Assembly: GCA_029448655.1 (NCBI GenBank)
Contig: JACCLO010000012.1
Coordinates: 124,001 to 188,000 of the forward strand
Direction of reading: 5' to 3'
Length of the DNA: 64,000 nt
DNA from: Wolfiporia cocos
Taxonomy: Eukaryota; Basidiomycota; Agaricomycetes; Polyporales; Phaeolaceae
Part shown: positions 19,907 through 31,929 of the stretch, piece after piece
Position numbering within the stretch: position 1 is the first letter of the stretch
Layout: each line of letters opens with the position of its first letter
Position numbers and translations under genes: made by a program
The notes under the pieces: generated by a model
What the model was told of the DNA's origin: nothing
The model's input: only the letters and a program-made list of their open reading frames with translations
The model's database searches: none

Positions 19907-22900
19907 TGACCTGCCCACTTGTGCTCCCGTGTAATTTTAGTCCCGTACCCGCTGTAAAGAGTGTATTCGAGTCAATGTATCATATTTTTGGCAACGATGC
20001 GCGCGACTTCGCTCGATCATTCCGTGTCGAAGTAACACTCTGGGTATATGGGCAAAAAGTGCAGGCTCTGGCTTTAATCGACAGCGGTGCAACCATATCG
20101 GTCATATCACAACGATGGTCGATAAACATAAGCTGGTCACCGACAAACTAGCGTTTCCTATTACGGTTACAAACGCAGACGGAACAGAAAACGTCGCCGG
20201 CCGCTTAACGCAATCAGTAAAAGCATTTATGCAGCATGGCACACACAAGGAAAAAATAGGTCTGACGGTCATGCACCTAGAACCAGACCTAATCCTTGGC
20301 TATGACTGGTTGCGTCTCCACAATCCTACCTTTGATTGGAGGAAAGGAGAAATGGAATATGCACGCTGTACACACGACCAACCCTACGCCAGAAAAAAGG
20401 GTAATCGCCCTTCTGAGGAGGAAGCAGTTGAACTCCCAGAAAAGGAAATCATCGAAGTAAATTCGATTTGGGACACTCCCGTGGACATATTAGGAGAGGA
20501 GGACCCCGAAAATCCTTTGATCGCTTGGGTGGCAACCCTTGACGACGAGGAAATGAACCTGCTGACACAGTTGGTAGCCGAGGTACTTGACAAAGACCTC
20601 GACGAAGCAGACGACCGTGAGGAAAACACACCACCGATTGACATTGAAAAATGGCGATCGTTAGTGCCCGAACAATACCAAGAGTATGGGCCAACGGTGT
20701 TCTCACAAAAGGCGTCAGAGAGGATGCCGGAACGGAAGCCCTGGGATCACGCCATAGTGCTTGAACCAGATGCGCAGCTTCCTCCCCCGGTAAAACCATA
20801 CAAAATGTCTCCCCAGGAGCGTAATAGCTTGGATGAGTGGATAGACACCGAACTACGGAAGGGTTACATTCGACCATCCGAAAGTCCAATGGCATCCCCG
20901 GTCTTCTTTGTCCATAAAAAGGACGGAGGACTGAGGATGGTTGTCGATTACAGGAGGCTAAACGAAATAACCGTAAAAAATCGTTATCCGATACCTCGGA
21001 TCGATGATCTCATCGATCAATTGTCCCATGCGACCATCTTCACCAAAATCGACCTTAGATGGGGATATAATAATGTCCGCATCAAGGAAGGTGATGAATG
21101 GAAGACGGCGTTTATTACACACCGTGGACTATACGAGGCAACGGTAATGTATTTCGGTTTCTGCAATGCCCCCGCAACGTTCCAAGCGATGATGAATTCT
21201 ATCCTCGCACCGTTCATTCGAACCGGCAAGGTGGTTGTCTACCTAGATGACATCTTGATTTTCGGGAATGATATGGAGGAACACCGGCGACTTACCAAAG
21301 GGGTTCTACAAACCCTGAAGGACTCGGACTTGTATGCGAAGCCCGAAAAGTGCTTTTTCGAACAGTCTTCCATCGAATACCTAGGAATGATCATTTCCGA
21401 CGGTAACATCATGATGGATCCGAAGAAGTACGCCGGAGTTCAGGACTGGCCTAGACCTAGTAAGGTCAAAGAGGTTCAAGCTTTCCTTGGATTCGCCAAC
21501 TTCTACAGGCGATTCATAGAAGGCTTCTCAAAAATAGCCAAACCACTCACCATGCTGACCAAAAAGTCAGAAGCTTGGCATTGGGACGCCGAGCAGGAAA
21601 ATGCCTTCCAAACCCTAAAGGAAGCATTTACCAAAGCGCCCGTGCTTCGAATTCCGTCGCACGATCAGCCTTTCCGCGTAGAAACAGATGCGTCAGACTT
21701 CGCTACCGGAGCAGTACTATCTCAGTTAGATCCTACGGATAAAAAATTCCACCCCGTGGCGTACTATAGCAAATCGCTAAGTGCCCCGGAAAGGAACTAC
21801 GAGATCTACGACAAGGAAATGTTGGCTGTCATCAGGGCTCTAGAGGAGTGGAGACACTACCTAGAGGGACACCCTGAAAAATTCGAGATATGGTCGGACC
21901 ATCTGAACTTGACCTATTTCAAAACGGCGCAAAAACTGACGAGACGACAAGCCCGTTGGGCACTGTACCTCTCACGCTTCAACTTCCAAATGAAGCACAA
22001 ACCTGGCAAAACAATGCTAACCGCGGATCCTCTGTCCAGGCGGCCAGACCATGAGGAGGGGGTGGATCTCGATAATCGCGATCAGGTTCTTCTGAAACCT
22101 GAGTGGTTCGAGCAAGAGTACATGGCAATGGCTCTTGATACCTCCCATGCTGCCCCACAATCGGAAGATGAATCGATACTCCGAGAGATTCGCAAAGCAT
22201 TGCTAGACGACAAGGTCACAAAAGACTACAAGGAGCTGCTCTCATCCGGCCCTCGTGAATTCAAAAAAGACCTATCAGAATGGAACTACGAAGGAGGGTT
22301 ACTCCTCCGAAGAGGCAAAGTCTACGTTCCAGCTACACCAGCGGATATCAGACGGCAAGTGGTCGAGTATCATCACGATCACAAGTCAGCTGGGCATTTC
22401 GGACGTTACAAAACGTACGAATTGCTAAGCCGCAACTATTGGTGGCCCGGAATGTTCGTTTACGTCAAAAAATACGTAGACGGATGTGACACATGCCAAC
22501 GTATGAAGAACCACCCGCAGAAGCCGTACGGCCCCCTGCAACCCTTACCGGTGCCGTCAGGCCCGTGGGAAGTAGTGACAATAGACCTGATTACTCAGCT
22601 ACCCCCATCGGGAATGCATGATGCAATCATGGTCGTAGTGGATCGGTTGACCAAAAGAGCAAGGTTTTTCCCTATAGAAAACACCTTCTCAACGAAAGAC
22701 CTAGCTACGATACTCTATCAAAAGGTGTATCCCTTACATGGGTTGCCGAAACAGATAGTATCGGACCGGGGGACACAATTCGCTTCAAAACTATTTGGTG
22801 AATGGTGCACCCTGCTGGGAATCCAAAGGTCAATGACTACTGCGTACCATCCGCAGGCAGACGGACAAACCGAACGAGTGAATCAAATACTCGAACAGTA

Positions 22901-24332
22901 TCTACGGTGCTACATCAATACGTACCAAAAAGATAACTGGTCGGAGTTCCTGCCAACAGCGGAATTTGCGTACAATAATGCAGCCAGCGAAACTACCAAG
23001 GAATCCCCATTCCTGGTGGAATTAGGTCGTCATCCTATTGCAGGACCAAGCAGTTTCGAACCAAGTCGAAACAAAGACTTAGTAGAAATTGCGAACACAC
23101 GGTTCTCTGCACAAGAGAAAGCTAAGGCGGCAATGAAAATTGCAGCCGAAAGATGGTCCTGGTACTATGACCAAAAGAAGCAAATTGTCCCCTTCAAAGT
23201 GGGCGACAAAGTACTCGTGGACGTGCGAAGTTGGCAAGACACCGAAAGGAGTCTAGCCCCTCGCTACATCGGCCCTTTCCGAATCACGGAGAAATTGGGG
23301 CCGGTAACGTTCAAGGTGTACATGGACGCACAATACAGGGCTTACCACCCTGTGTTCCATGCTTCAAAACTGGTCATGTACAAGGAATCAACCATCGAAG
23401 GTCAGAAAAGTCACCCTCCTGCGGCTGACAAGCCAATGGAAATGGAAGACCCGGAAGAATGGGAAGTGGAAGCCATTCTCGACCATCGTAACCGACGCGG
23501 CCGGTGGGAATACCTTATCCATTGGAAAGGCACCGGACCTGCGGAGGACACATGGGAAATCGAGGAACATCTGGCTAACGCTAAGGAGATATTGGACGAG
23601 TACAAGGCAAAATATTCAGCCCTTAGTACCGACCCAAATCAACCCCTTCGCCGATCAACTAGACTCGGCGGAACACGGCAAACGATAGCCGTCTTCGACC
23701 CTGATTCACCAGATTGGGATTCGGACACATGTGTCTGGCCCGACGACTGGCCCCAATATCGAGACGATGTTGATCCCACACAGCCGAAAGTGTACTACAA
23801 GCGCGACCCCTTTACAGGGCAATGGGTACATTCCGACGTTGAGTTCAACGAAGACTTGGAAATCGAAGTAGGAGTCAATGGCAAACTACCGACCAGGGGA
23901 ACAACCGATGCGATCGGCTATGATCTATACGCCGCGCAGGATATCCTAATTAATTCATGGAAATCCGCTTCGGTCCCCACAGATATTCGTATCAAAGTTC
24001 CGTATGGGACATACGGTCGGATAGCGCCAAGGTCTGGACTTGCGAAAAAGGGCATCGATGTCCTCGCAGGTGTAATAGACCATGACTACCGCGGAGAAGT
24101 CTTTGTCATGTTGATGAACCTCACTGGAGACCCGTACCAAGTAAAGAAAGGCGACAGAATTGCGCAGCTAATCTGCGAAGTAGCAAGCACACCCGAAATA
24201 CAGGAATCCATGACCAAGGAAAAGTTCGAAAAAGAAATTCGACCTCACCTACATGGAAGTGGACTCTACAACGAGCAGTTCAACAAGCCAACAAAGCGCG
24301 GTACACAAGGTTTTGGATCGACAGGACGATAA
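19906..24332 (+). pseudogene. pol: pol of E1 (PR-RT-RNase H-IN-chromodomain-dUTPase), one frameshift
   Basis: The ATG at 19906 overlaps the gag TGA by one base. The protease LIDSGATISV is near 20080. A 1-nt deletion relative to E1-old near 20114 breaks the frame, and 20115-24332 is then open for 1405 codons. Residues from 20115: RT ~231-410 with YLDD at ~376; RNase H with TDAS at ~524; integrase zinc site HH-CC at ~750-790; DDE residues at ~824, 884 and 920; GPY/F-like module ~1050; chromodomain ~1113-1165. A trimeric-type dUTPase with all five motifs follows, ~1260-1405: GYDLYAA, APRSGLA, GVIDHDYRGE, GDRIAQLI and GFGSTG. The dUTPase would hydrolyse dUTP during cDNA synthesis. Confidence 0.92.
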
Positions 24333-24409
24333 AAGTGGAAAAATCGTAAAGTCTAACCCTTCAATGGGCTCTAGCACAACTTCTACTCTCAACGGGGTCG
24401 TTGAAATCT

Positions 24410-24419
24410 AAGGGGGGGG
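24410..24419 (+). other. Polypurine tract of E1
   Basis: AAGGGGGGGG is followed by TAA and the 3' LTR. The same G-run plus TAA precedes the 3' LTRs of E1-old (25633-25643), E2 and E3. Confidence 0.85.
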
Positions 24420-24422
24420 TAA

Positions 24423-25030
24423 TGTCACAAGAATTCTCCTAGTTTCCCTATATTTCTTACTATTTTTCCGGCAATTCTACGACTTTCTAGACCAATAACT
24501 AGCTTATCTGGTTCATAAGTTTACGGTTACATACGTGCCGAATGATGGCCGCGTTATCTCCCGTAACGACGGTCTTATCTTATCACTAGTAGTTACCATC
24601 AGTCACTTGTCTAGTTCTAGCCAATCGGACACTTCGTCCGGAAGCAGTCAGCGTATAAACGTCAGCGGACCGGGCTTTGGTCACGCCCCGTCTTTGTAAT
24701 GACAAGAGCGCAAAACGCCATTCGTGCGGCTTACGCCGCCTTTCTATATCCCGGTTTTGATCGGCATATGTATTTATCGTGTATTACTAAGTACTTAGGT
24801 ACCTGGGGACTTGTACATACGAATACGGATACTAGTATTATCTAATAAGACTGTTAGGGGTCTTATTTATCATGTATATATACTGGACTTGCTGAGCGCT
24901 ATTGCCTCAGTTCTATTCATTGCATTCATACTACGAGTTAACCACTCAACGTATCCTGCTTAACATCTGCTTTACCTCTTGCCTAACCAGCAATACCAAG
25001 ATCATAACAAGTAAGTGTTATCTTGTGTTA
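24423..25030 (+). mobile_element. 3' LTR of E1
   Basis: The 608-bp LTR appears identical to 15392-15999. It ends CTTGTGTTA next to the second CCAAA. Its TATA box lies at 24875 and points into the E1-old dUTPase fragment. Confidence 0.95.
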
Positions 25031-25646
25031 CCAAAAGTGTACTACAAGCGCGATCCTTACACAAGGGAATGGGTACACTCCGATGTCGAATTCAACGAAG
25101 ACTTAGAAATCGAAGTAGGAGTCAACGGGACACTACCGACCAGGGGAACAACCGATTCAATCGGCTACGATTTGTATGCCGCTCAGGGCATTCTCATAAA
25201 TTCATGGAAGTCCGCTATTGTCCCCACTGATATTCGTATCAAAGTTCCTTATGGGACTTATGGTCGGATAGCCCTGAGGTCTGGTCTTGCAAAAAAGGGC
25301 ATCGACGTCCTTGCAGGTGTAATAGACCATGACTACCGCGGAGAAGTCTTTGTCATGTTGATGAACTTGACAGGAGACCCTTACCAAGTGAGGAAAGGCG
25401 ATAGAATTGCGCAGCTTATCTGCGAAGTAGCGGTCAACCCTTCCATTAACGAATCGATGACAAAGGAGAAATTCAAAAAGGAAATTCGTCCTCATCTGCA
25501 TGGAAGCGGCCCTTACAATGCGCAGTTCGACAAGCCTACTCAGCATGGCACAAAAGGTTTTGGATCAATGGGACGATGAAGTAGAAAACGTAAAATCTAC
25601 ACACTATCTACACAACGGGGTCGTTGAAGTTTAAAAGGGGGGGTAA

Positions 25647-26259
25647 TGTCACAAGAATTCCCTTAGTTTTCTACATACTATTCCTATTTTTCCGGTATTT
25701 CTACGAATTATCTACGGTTTCTAGTTCAATAACTAGTCTTATCGAGGTTCATAACTATACATTTAAAAAAAGGCCGAATTATGGCCGTGTTATCTCCCAA
25801 ACACGCGGTTATCTAATCTCCGTAGTTACCATCAAAGTCACAAGTCTAACTTGTTAGCCAATTGGATGAATAGTCCGGTGAATGTCAGTACCCATTAGCT
25901 CAGCGGACCGGTCAATGGTCATGCCTCTGCTTGCTAATGATATGCGCACTATACGCTATTGGTGCAGCCTATGCCGTCTTCCTATACCCCGGTTTTGATC
26001 GGCATATGTATTTACTGTGTATTACTAATGTCCTAAGTCCCAGGGGACTTGTACATACGGATAAGATTACATAATAAGACTGTTAGGGGTCTTATATAAC
26101 ATGTATATATACTAGACTTGCTGAGCACTATTGTCTCAGTTCTATTCATTGCATTCATACTACGAGTTAACCACTCAACGTATCCTGCTTAACTACCTGC
26201 TTTACCTCCTGCCTAACCAGCAATACCAAGTATAACAAGTAAGTCGTTATCTTGTGTTA
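25647..26259 (+). mobile_element. 3' LTR of E1-old
   Basis: This 613-bp LTR is diverged from the E1 LTRs by many substitutions and small indels but has the same ends, TATA box and CTGAG/CTCAG palindrome. It is preceded by AAAAGGGGGGG-TAA. The right flank is E4 protease/RT sequence. Confidence 0.9.
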
Positions 26260-26609
26260 GTGGCTTTTACAGCAGCAATCTGTTCCGGAGTAACGGGTAG
26301 ACGTCACCTCGTAGTGCGGTTTCCCCTGCTTCCCATACTTTGAGTCTTTTGTGAATCTGTTCTTTGCATTCGCCGGTGTATCGAAGCCATACCGTGGCAT
26401 CGATCATGAACACCTGATCTCCTTCTTCGAGGTGTTTGTGTTCGCAATCGCACTTGTCAAAGTCAATCGCCTTTTTCCTCCAGTCGATGGTGGGGTTGTG
26501 TTGTTCCAACCAATCGAACCCTAGGAAGATATCGTGCGAGCCTAGCTTGCTCACGTTGAATCGTCGATTTTCGAGGTGCATACCAATTTGGATTTGCATC
26601 TCGACGTAG
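26260..26609 (-). pseudogene. E4 protease, C-terminal half and following linker
   Basis: The minus strand encodes a retropepsin C-terminal part with LGFDWLEQHNPTIDW, typical of Ty3/gypsy proteases. The frame matches the N-terminal half at 48133-48337, because the E3 insert plus TSD is a multiple of three. It ends at the boundary with the E1-old LTR. Confidence 0.85.
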
Positions 26610-27106
26610 TGACCCAAGACTTACTTTAGTTTGGGGCTTAAACGTTGAGGGTTTAGGCGAGTTGTAGGCGAGGTAAGTCAAGAGATGAAGTAGTTATCGG
26701 CTAGAGCGTTGTGTAACAGATTGATAGTTCTAAGGACTTAGGCCTTAGACGTATCGGCTTATATACATGTAGGGCACTACTCGTGAACTGCTTGCCCTAA
26801 TGCTAAGAGGTCTGTGCGCTGGGCGGTAATGTCCAGCGCTTCTGATATGGTGCCATAATGGCATGCTTTGGTATAGCATAAGCTAGATAGAATAAGTGGG
26901 CTAAAGGCCATAGAGCGTTAATGCGGGGCCGATGACCAACTAGATATGACTATGTAGTCTAGGTCTCTGACGTAGGATCTACAGGTCACGTGACTGTCTG
27001 AGGTTAGGTGTACTAACTGGCTTAGATACGACTTATCAGTAGGATAAGTCAGAATAATAGCTAGAAATTCGGGAAAAAATAGGAGAATGCCTAGAAAACT
27101 GTGACA
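26610..27106 (-). mobile_element. 3' LTR of E3
   Basis: The 497-bp LTR reads TGACCCAAGACTT at 26610 and AACTGTGACA at 27106. It is followed by TTACCCCCTCTTT (27107-27119), the complement of the PPT. Confidence 0.95.
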
Positions 27107-27144
27107 TTACCCCCTCTTTATGCTTTTCGTCCCGAAAAGACCTT

Positions 27145-30100
27145 TTATCTTCCTGTAGAACCAAATCCTCCTTCTTTCCTTGTTCCCATGTCTCCATATT
27201 GCTTATCATAGTGGGCAATAGTGGTAATGTTGACTTCTGGGTTAGGAACTGGTAGGATTAGTAGCTGGGCAATTCTATCAGTCTCGTTTATATGTTGATA
27301 GTCATTACCGAAGTTTCGGATCATGACCATTACTTCTCCTCTGTAATTCCAGTTGATGACTCCTCCGACTACTAACATGTCTTTCCTTGCCATGCTAGAT
27401 CGTGTCATGAGTTGTCCATAATGACCGTAGGGTAATAGCATTTTTAAACCAGTATGTATGGTCGCTAGTTCCCCTGGTGGGATTGCTATGTCTTCAGTGG
27501 ATTGGATGTCGTATCCAGCTGAGTGTGAGGTACCCTTTTCAGGATATCCTATGTCTGATTGTTCTAATTTAAAGTCTTTAGCAAAGACTACTTCTGTGTT
27601 GAAGACTACATTGTCTTCTACGAAGTTCCCGAAGGGATCCCTTTTCAACCATCTGGATTCAGGTTTAGGGACACGTTCAGGTCGTTCGTCGTCTGTGTCG
27701 TAACCTTCAGATTCATCTTCATCTAATAGGTCACTCTGTTGAGGCCAATTGTCTGGCCAAAGGTAACGGTCTCCGACTTTCCAGTCAGGGCCATCTTCTG
27801 GTTCTGTGACAAGGACTTGATGGTCTACGTCGATAGTCTTTACTGAATTGAAAGACTGGGCTTTATATTCGTCTAAGATTTCTTTGGCACCAGTGAGGTT
27901 TTCTTCTGGTTCCCAAGTATCGTCGACTTTGGTAGTATCTTTCCAGTGGATAAGGAACTCTGGCTTCCCTCGTCGTCTTCTGTGACTTAGGATTGCTTCG
28001 ACTTCCCATTCCTTATCGTCCTCAATATCCTCGTCGTCTATAAGGACAGTTTGTCCTTCTATTTCTGACGTTTTGTATGGATATAGTTTTGAGGTGTGGA
28101 ACACTGGATGATATGCTCTGTATTGGGACCCCATCCTCAGCTTAAACGTTACTTTGGAAAGCTGTTCAATGATGGTGAATGGTCCTATCCCTCTAGGGGC
28201 AAGACTCCTTTCGGTGTCTTGGTAGTCTTTGGTATGAACCATTACGCGGTCGCCGACTTTGAAGGGTGATTCTTTCTTCCCTTGGTCTGCGTACCACTTT
28301 CAACGTTCGCCAGCTACGAGCATTGCTGCTTTCGCATTCTGCTGGGCATTGAAGCGGGCCTGTGCTATTTCATTCAGGTCCAAGTTCGTGCTTGTTTCTA
28401 TACTGTCTGGTCCAGCCCTAGGATGTCTTCCTAGTTCCATAAAGAACGGAGAGTACTTCGTAGTTTTGGAGGCTACGTTGTTGTACGCGAATTCCACTGT
28501 TGGAATGAAGGTGGACCAGTCGTTCTTTTCATAAGTGTTGACATAACACATAAGATATTGCTCGAGCGTCTGGTTAACCCTTTCAGTCTGACTGTCTGCT
28601 TGTGGATGGTAGGCTGTCGTCATAGACCTTTCAATGGACAATTCTTTGCACCATTGTTTAAAGAGATCTGATGAAAACTGTATGCCTCTATCCAAGATGA
28701 TCTGCTTGGGTAGCACATGCAATGGGTAGAACCGTTTATAAAGGACTGTTGCCAGATCCTTAGTTCCAAAGCTTGAACTAATAGGGTAGAAATGAGCCCT
28801 CTTAGTTAATCTGTCTACTACGACCATGATGGCGTCGTAGGTGTTTCTTCCTTCCTTTGACTTGGGTAAATACATTATGAAGTCGCAGGTGATGGTATCC
28901 CATGGCCCTTCTGGAACTGGGTTGGGTTGAAGGTTTCCAAACGGTTTCTCTGATCGGTTCTTCATCCTCTGACAGGTGTTGCATCCTGATACGTATTTTT
29001 TCACGTAGTTGTTCATGGATGGCCACCAGTAGTTCCGGGTTAAGAGTTTGTATGTTTTCCACTGGCCAAAGTGTCCAGCGGAGGGATGATCGTGGTGTAT
29101 TTCTACAACCTTCTTTCTGAGGGTAGGTATGTCGGGGACATATACCTTTCTGTTGTGTAGGAGAATTCCATTCTCGAAGTTCCATTGCTTTAGGTCCTTC
29201 TTGAATTCTCGTGGTCCTGTCTCCAGGAGATCTTTGTACTTTTTCGTAACTTCATCATTCATCATTGCTAGGCGGATCTCTTCCATTATTGGGGTGTCTG
29301 GGGTCCCGGATGCTTGTTGATGAGTGGATGTTATGGCTCAAACTGCGAGTTCTTCAGCGAAAAATTCTGGTTTCAGAAGAATGCTGTCTCGATCATCAAG
29401 TTCCACCCCCTCTTCATGGTCTGGCCTCCATGACAGAGGATCTGCTGTTAACATTGTTTTTCCAGGCTTATGATGAAGCTTAAAGTTGAATCTTGTAAGA
29501 TACAACGCCCATCTTGCCTGTCGATGAGTTAGATTCTGTGCTGTTTTGAAATATGTGAGGTTTCGATGGTCCGTCCATATTTCAAAATTGTCTTTATGTC
29601 CTTCTAAGTAATGTCTCCATTCCTCAAGGGCTCTGATTATAGCTAATAATTCTTTGTCATAGACTTCGTAATTTCTTTCAGGTGCTGTCATAGACTTAGA
29701 GTAATAGGCCACTGGGTGGTCCTTATTTTTTAGGGTCTAATTGTGACAATACCACGCCTGTTGCAAAGTCTGATGCGTCCAATTCAATCCTAAAGGGTTG
29801 ATCCTGATCTGGAATTCTTAGGATTGGTGCTGTTGTAAATGCCTTTTTCAAGGTCTCGAATGCCTCTTGTTGTTCCTCGCCCCAAGACCATGTCTGGCTC
29901 TTTTTAGTGAGGTTAGTGAGGGGTTTGACTATCTTGGAAAAGTCTTTAATGAACCGATGATAGAAGTTGGCAAATCCTATGAATGCTTGTACTTCTTTTA
30001 CTTTTCGTGGTTCAGGCCATGCTTGTACTCCATCGTATTTAGATGGGTCCATGGCAACTTTTCCTTTAGAGATGATCATGCCGAGGTATTCAATTGATGA

Positions 30101-31929
30101 CTGTTCGAAAAAGCATTTCTCTGGCTTTGCGTAAAGATCGCAGTCTTGGAGCCTTTTCAGGACTCCTTTGACGATCTTTTGGTGTTCTTGTAGATCGTTT
30201 CCGAAAATTAGTATATCGTCTAGATATACTATGACTTTTCCAGATCGAATGAAGTCTTCAAGCACATGATTCATCATGGCTTGGAATGTCCCTGGTGCGT
30301 TACAGAAACCGAAGTACATTACTGTGGCTTCGAATAGTCTGCGGTGCGTTACAAACGCTGTTTTCCATTCGTCGCCTTCTTTAATCCGTACGTTATTTTA
30401 TCCCCATCTTAGATCTATCTTTGTAAAGATAGATGCTTGGGCGAGTTGATCTATCAGCTCTGAGATACGTGGTATCGGATATTTGTTCTGTACTGTGATG
30501 TCGTTTAATTTTCTGTAATCAACTACCATCCTTAGTCCTCCGTCTTTCTTCTTAACGAAAAAGACTGGTGAGGCGAATGGTGATTGGGATGGCTGTATAT
30601 ATCTGACACAAAACGCCTAAGGGCGTACCGTCTATCAGGGCCTTCTACCAAGGCAAGGTGAGACCCCCAGACTAGCACGCATAAGACTTAAGGGTTAAGA
30701 GGGAAACGCCCCAACATCAAGAATAACAGTTCTGGGGAGTAAGCCCCAGAACGTCGCGGCTTAAGTACATGGGGAGCACATCAGCTATCTAGTAGAGACC
30801 CGCCCTAAAGGCAGGGTCCGTGCGTGTGCCGATCGCTATCTAGTCATGTGCTACTTAGGTAAGCTACAACCATGTGACCTGTACAGCGGGGTGGGCACCT
30901 ATACCACTACGCTACTTCTACAGAGCCCATTCTATGACACGTGACGTATGTACCATGAGTTCCTTGGTTCAAGACAGGGGGGGTACCTATTTCTGAGAAT
31001 CTGTGACAATATCCTTTGACGAGTTCCTCATCAATCCATTGATCGAGAGAATTCTTCTCGCTTGGGGACATAGCGTATGGTTTAGCTGCTTTGGGGAATT
31101 CGGCGCCTTCTTTAATGTCAATAGCATGGTCGTATGCCTTTCTAGTGGGCATGTGATAATTTGCTTTCTGTGAGAAGACTGTTGGTCCGAATTCCTCATA
31201 TTCTTTGGGTACTAGGGTTTGTCATTTTTCAATGTCAACATCCTCTTCAGATTTGTTATTAAGTGTTTCTTTTACTAATTGGGCGAACACTTGTGCTTCC
31301 TCGTTGTTGAATGTAGAGATCCAATTTACAAAGTGGTTCTCTTCATCTGGTTCTCCTATAATACCTATGGGGAGATCCCAAATGGTAATGTCTTTTTCTT
31401 CGAGGTCTGCGTTTTCTTCATCTGAAGGTACCTTAGCGGCTTTCTTATGGATACATCGGTCTTTGCAGCACGAGTAATCCAAAGTCCCCTTTTCCCAATC
31501 GAAATGGGGATTGTGTCTTCTTAGCCAGTCATAACCCAATATGAGGTCAGTTCCATGTAATTTCATAACAGCAAGGCTGACAGTTTCCTTGTGTTCGCCA
31601 TGGAGCATGTATGCTTTCACAACTTCTTTAAGTTGACCGTTTGAGTTATATGTCCCATCCGCGTTTTGTACGTTGAGAGGTGGATTAAGGGGAGCGGTTA
31701 CTAGCTTTTTCAAGTCTACTAACTCACTGTTGATGACTGATATTGAAGCACCGGAGTCAACCAGTGCTGTGGCCTGTACTTTCTGTCCATATACCCAGAG
31801 TGTAACACTTAGTTTGAAGTACTTAGTGTTGTCGTTCACATCGTTAGATTTTATATAATTTATCTTTTCTGGGCACGATATACAGGACGGGTGATATACA
31901 GTATGGAACACACATGGACAGGCCTTCAC
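27145..31929 (-). pseudogene. pol: pol of E3 (PR-RT-RNase H-IN-chromodomain-dUTPase), damaged
   Basis: Protease LVDSGASISV lies near 31760, and RT with YLDD near 30225. RNase H with LDASDFATG is near 29780, and the integrase zinc site and DDE run from 29060 to 28570. The chromodomain is near 27900-28010 and the dUTPase spans 27145-27620. Damage includes a TAA in RT near 30398, a frameshift near 29715, TGA near 29336 and 28302, and a solo LTR at 30604-31008. In the dUTPase, motif 3 reads GVINWNYRGE where GVIDxDYRGE is expected, so the catalytic Asp is lost. Confidence 0.88.
30604..31008 (-). mobile_element. Solo LTR in RT of E3
   Basis: This 405-bp element reads TGACACAAAACG to AATCTGTGACA and has TSD ATATC (30599-30603 and 31009-31013). 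On the minus strand it has palindrome arms GTTCTGGGG/CCCCAGAAC. Confidence 0.9.

Larger units (their letters stand above)
15392..25030 (+). mobile_element. E1: full-length young chromodomain Ty3/gypsy element
   Basis: The element spans 9639 bp and has TSD CCAAA (15387-15391 and 25031-25035). The two 608-bp LTRs look identical by eye, so insertion is recent. It sits in the pol gene of E1-old, an older member of its own family, between the chromodomain and the dUTPase. The order is LTR, leader, ORF0, gag, pol, PPT, LTR. Despite its youth it carries an in-frame TGA in gag (19562) and a 1-nt deletion in pol near 20114. It therefore looks unable to make a normal Gag-Pol by itself. Confidence 0.95.
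11041..25579 (+). pseudogene. pol: pol of E1-old (PR-RT-RH-IN-chromodomain-dUTPase), interrupted
   Basis: The protease motif VDSGATISV is near 11210. RT starts at 11934, the RNase H TDAS-like motif (MDAS) is near 12813, and the integrase zinc site and DDE core run through 13500-14240. The chromodomain is at 15050-15220. The dUTPase is at 25031-25579, beyond the inserted E1. Stops and frameshifts occur throughout, including TGA at 13437, 14829 and 14883 where E1 has CGA. The YLDD motif of RT survives ([10 protein letters not shown] near 12365). The dUTPase motif 2 has a Pro to Leu change (IALRSGLA) and motif 5 is altered. Confidence 0.85.
3415..26259 (+). mobile_element. E1-old: decayed chromodomain Ty3/gypsy element, heavily nested
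   Basis: This older copy of the E1 family lacks its 5' LTR and most of its leader but keeps ORF0, gag, pol, PPT and 3' LTR in order. Solo LTRs or other elements interrupt it at 3626-5962, 6572-7053, 7147-7596, 7986-8596, 9369-9812 and 14243-14711. The whole element E1 sits at 15392-25030. Each break can be closed by removing the insert plus one TSD copy. Many stop codons match CGA codons in E1 (13437, 14829 and 14883, for example), consistent with CpG deamination. The right end lies inside the E4 protease/RT region. Confidence 0.85.

Noticed and set aside
18827..19918. A 363-codon antisense ORF over E1 gag
   Set aside because: It follows the sense codon pattern, has no recognisable domain, and is not kept open in E1-old. 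Treated as a shadow frame.
24902..25579. A new LTR-driven dUTPase gene formed by E1 inserting upstream of the E1-old dUTPase
   Set aside because: The open frame crosses from LTR into dUTPase but has no ATG in frame before the core motifs, and motifs 2 and 5 are mutated.
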